From the NCBI RefSeq assembly GCF_001039475.1, contig NZ_LELK01000001.1, positions 1,809,349 through 1,873,348 on the forward strand: 64,000 nucleotides of DNA, given 5' to 3'. Source of the DNA: Guptibacillus hwajinpoensis (GTDB lineage Bacteria; Bacillota; Bacilli; Bacillales; Guptibacillaceae). Position 1 is the stretch's first letter, and every line of letters starts with the position of its first letter. Below are positions 62,691 through 64,000 of this stretch, piece by piece. The translations under genes were made by a program, and so were the position numbers. The notes under the pieces are model-generated. The model worked only from the letters and a program-made list of their open reading frames with translations, did no database searches and was not told where the DNA came from.

Positions 62691-63674
62691 ATGGAAAACG
62701 TATTTGATTATGAAGATATTCAATTAATTCCCGCGAAATGCGTCGTTAATAGTCGAGCGGAATGCGATACTTCTGTAACGCTTGGCAAACATACATTTAA
62801 TCTACCAGTTGTTCCTGCGAATATGCAGACCATCATCGATGAAACAGTAGCCGTTTCGTTAGCTGAAAACGGATATTTCTATGTGATGCATCGTTTTGAA
62901 CCTGAGAAACGAATTAATTTTATGAAAGATATGAACGCTCGAAACTTAATCACTTCGATAAGTGTTGGTGTGAAGTCGGAAGAATATGCCTTTATCGAAC
63001 AATTATCCGAGCAGAACCTTACACCTGACTACATTACAATTGACATCGCTCACGGGCACTCGAATGCAGTTATTGATATGATTGGACACATCAAGGAGCA
63101 CTTACCAGAGAGCTTTGTAATTGCAGGAAATGTTGGAACTCCTGAAGCAGTGAGAGAATTAGAACATGCTGGAGCAGATGCTACGAAAGTAGGCATAGGA
63201 CCAGGTAAGGTTTGCATTACGAAGATTAAGACCGGTTTTGGCACAGGAGGCTGGCAGCTAGCTGCACTTCGTTGGTGTGCAAAAGCAGCAACGAAGCCGA
63301 TCATTGCAGATGGTGGTATTCGCACACATGGAGATATTGCCAAATCTGTTCGCTTTGGAGCATCCATGGTTATGATTGGTTCCTTGTTCGCAGGACATGA
63401 AGAATCTCCAGGTGAGACGTTTGAAAAAGACGGTAAGCTTTTCAAAGAGTACTTCGGATCCGCTTCTGAATTCCAAAAAGGGGAAAAGAAGAATGTGGAA
63501 GGCAAGAAAATGTTTGTTGAGCACAAAGGTTCACTAAAGGACACATTGATCGAAATGGAGCAAGACCTTCAATCAGCGATCTCCTACTCTGGCGGAGACA
63601 AATTAGAAGCCATTCGCACAGTCGATTATGTTGTTGTAAAGAACTCCATCTTTAACGGCGATAAAGTTTACTAG
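62691..63674 (+). CDS. guaC: GMP reductase
   Basis: A 327-residue TIM-barrel enzyme that turns GMP into IMP with [50 protein letters not shown] and the catalytic Cys175 in [13 protein letters not shown] match the GuaC family, as does [14 protein letters not shown]. There is no CBS domain, which separates it from IMP dehydrogenase. AGGAG suits the ATG at 62691. The PurBox-like sites upstream suggest PurR control, linking it to purine supply. Confidence 0.92.
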   Translation: MENVFDYEDIQLIPAKCVVNSRAECDTSVTLGKHTFNLPVVPANMQTIIDETVAVSLAENGYFYVMHRFEPEKRINFMKDMNARNLITSISVGVKSEEYAFIEQLSEQNLTPDYITIDIAHGHSNAVIDMIGHIKEHLPESFVIAGNVGTPEAVRELEHAGADATKVGIGPGKVCITKIKTGFGTGGWQLAALRWCAKAATKPIIADGGIRTHGDIAKSVRFGASMVMIGSLFAGHEESPGETFEKDGKLFKEYFGSASEFQKGEKKNVEGKKMFVEHKGSLKDTLIEMEQDLQSAISYSGGDKLEAIRTVDYVVVKNSIFNGDKVY

Positions 63675-63688
63675 AATTATATAACAAG

Positions 63689-63720
63689 AAAAGCAGTTGC
63701 TATAGTAGCACTGCTTTTTT
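63689..63720 (+). terminator. Terminator of guaC
   Basis: AAAAGCAGT and ACTGCTTTT form the stem, followed by T. Confidence 0.83.
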
Positions 63721-63724
63721 TATA

Positions 63725-63950
63725 GGCTCTTTTCTAAAAGATTGTTGTTTTGAAAAGTATGTGTAATAAAAAACCACACTTAGCTAATTGAAGCGGAAGG
63801 ATGCTCGACTCCTGCGGGATTAGCGGGACAGGTGAGTCACCGCAGGAGCGTTAGCGACGAGGAGGCTCAAGTGTCCCGCCCCCCGGAAAGCGAGCATCCT
63901 GGAGCGGAAATTCACCCACTCTTACAGCAACAATGTATACGAAAGGAACC
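63725..63950. repeat. GC-rich palindromic repeat, inverted copy E (226 bp)
   Basis: It runs from GGCTCTTTTCTAAAAGATTG to GAAAGGAACC. The core GAAGCGGAAGGATGCTCGAC...CGAGCATCCTGGAGCGGAAATT is in the opposite orientation to copies A, C and D. Confidence 0.87.
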
Positions 63951-64000
63951 TTTCTAAAAGATCGTTGCTTTTGAAAAGATTTTAGTATAAACCACCACAC
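63945..64000. repeat. Start of a further repeat copy, cut by window edge
   Basis: GGAACCTTTCTAAAAGATCGTTGCTTTTG repeats the terminal sequence of copy E and overlaps its right end. AAACCACCACAC at the edge resembles the ACCACACTTAGCTAA leading into the core of copy E. Confidence 0.55.

Noticed and set aside
7..64000. Many long open frames opposite or out of frame to the called genes
   Set aside because: They overlap genes with clear family motifs, lack ribosome binding sites and encode low-complexity or motif-free proteins.

Overview
The window reads as chromosomal DNA of a low-GC Gram-positive spore former of the family Bacillaceae. Supporting signs are strong AGGAGG-type ribosome binding sites, frequent GTG and TTG starts, hairpin-plus-T terminators, two purine riboswitches, a manganese (yybP-ykoY) riboswitch, a T-box leader, Spo0E-like, IDEAL and RsbR proteins, an LTA synthase, a subtilase and a class D beta-lactamase. 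The dispersed GC-rich palindromes and the secreted enzymes would suit an alkaliphilic or marine Bacillus relative, but the species cannot be read from the sequence. No rRNA, tRNA, CRISPR array, prophage or transposase gene was seen.

Layout. 1-6 kb: a truncated membrane protein gene, an IDEAL protein, a secreted metzincin-type protease, a LysR regulator divergent from a methyltransferase, a class D beta-lactamase and a GltS-type carrier. 6-14.6 kb: a carbohydrate locus. A minus-strand operon encodes a GH130 phosphorylase, a DUF1861 protein and an ABC importer without its ATPase. It is divergent from a LacI regulator with matching operators, which is followed by a secreted toroid-type glycosidase-like protein behind a cre site. 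14.8-19.6 kb: HAD phosphatase, YtkA-like lipoprotein, divergent PRPP synthetase paralogue, DUF1648 protein, aldo-keto reductase, acetyltransferase. 19.9-25.1 kb: Fur-type siderophore uptake genes with a built-in flavin reductase. 25.4-31.7 kb: glutamine synthetase behind a GlnR/TnrA box, a Spo0E-like protein, a guanine-riboswitch-controlled purine permease, a mini carbonic anhydrase-like protein, a flavin reductase and a LysR regulator. 31.8-38.4 kb: catalase, Mn-riboswitch-controlled cation exchanger, SDR, a sigma-region-2-like protein, an RsbR-type stressosome protein, and a self-contained TetR/metallo-hydrolase operon. 38.6-50.5 kb: secreted choice-of-anchor I protein, a broken alanine/glycine carrier gene, hydrolases, a surface lipoprotein nucleosidase behind a second guanine riboswitch, PspC, an orphan histidine kinase, acetyltransferases, a Bax1-I protein and a RibD-type reductase. 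50.8-63.7 kb: DUF4385, LTA synthase-type enzyme, secreted lipase, GrpB, two MFS transporters (one behind a T-box), a subtilase, a second methyltransferase, small proteins and GMP reductase behind PurR-type boxes.

How the parts relate. Purine salvage recurs: the permease and lipoprotein nucleosidase have guanine riboswitches, guaC has PurBox-like sites, and a PRPP synthetase paralogue lies nearby. The most distinctive elements are the riboswitch-controlled extracellular nucleosidase, the two-propeller glycoside locus with its unassigned secreted partner, and two families of structured repeats. Those families (a GC-rich palindrome and an AT-richer cloverleaf) share the same terminal sequence, and one copy is a chimera of both.
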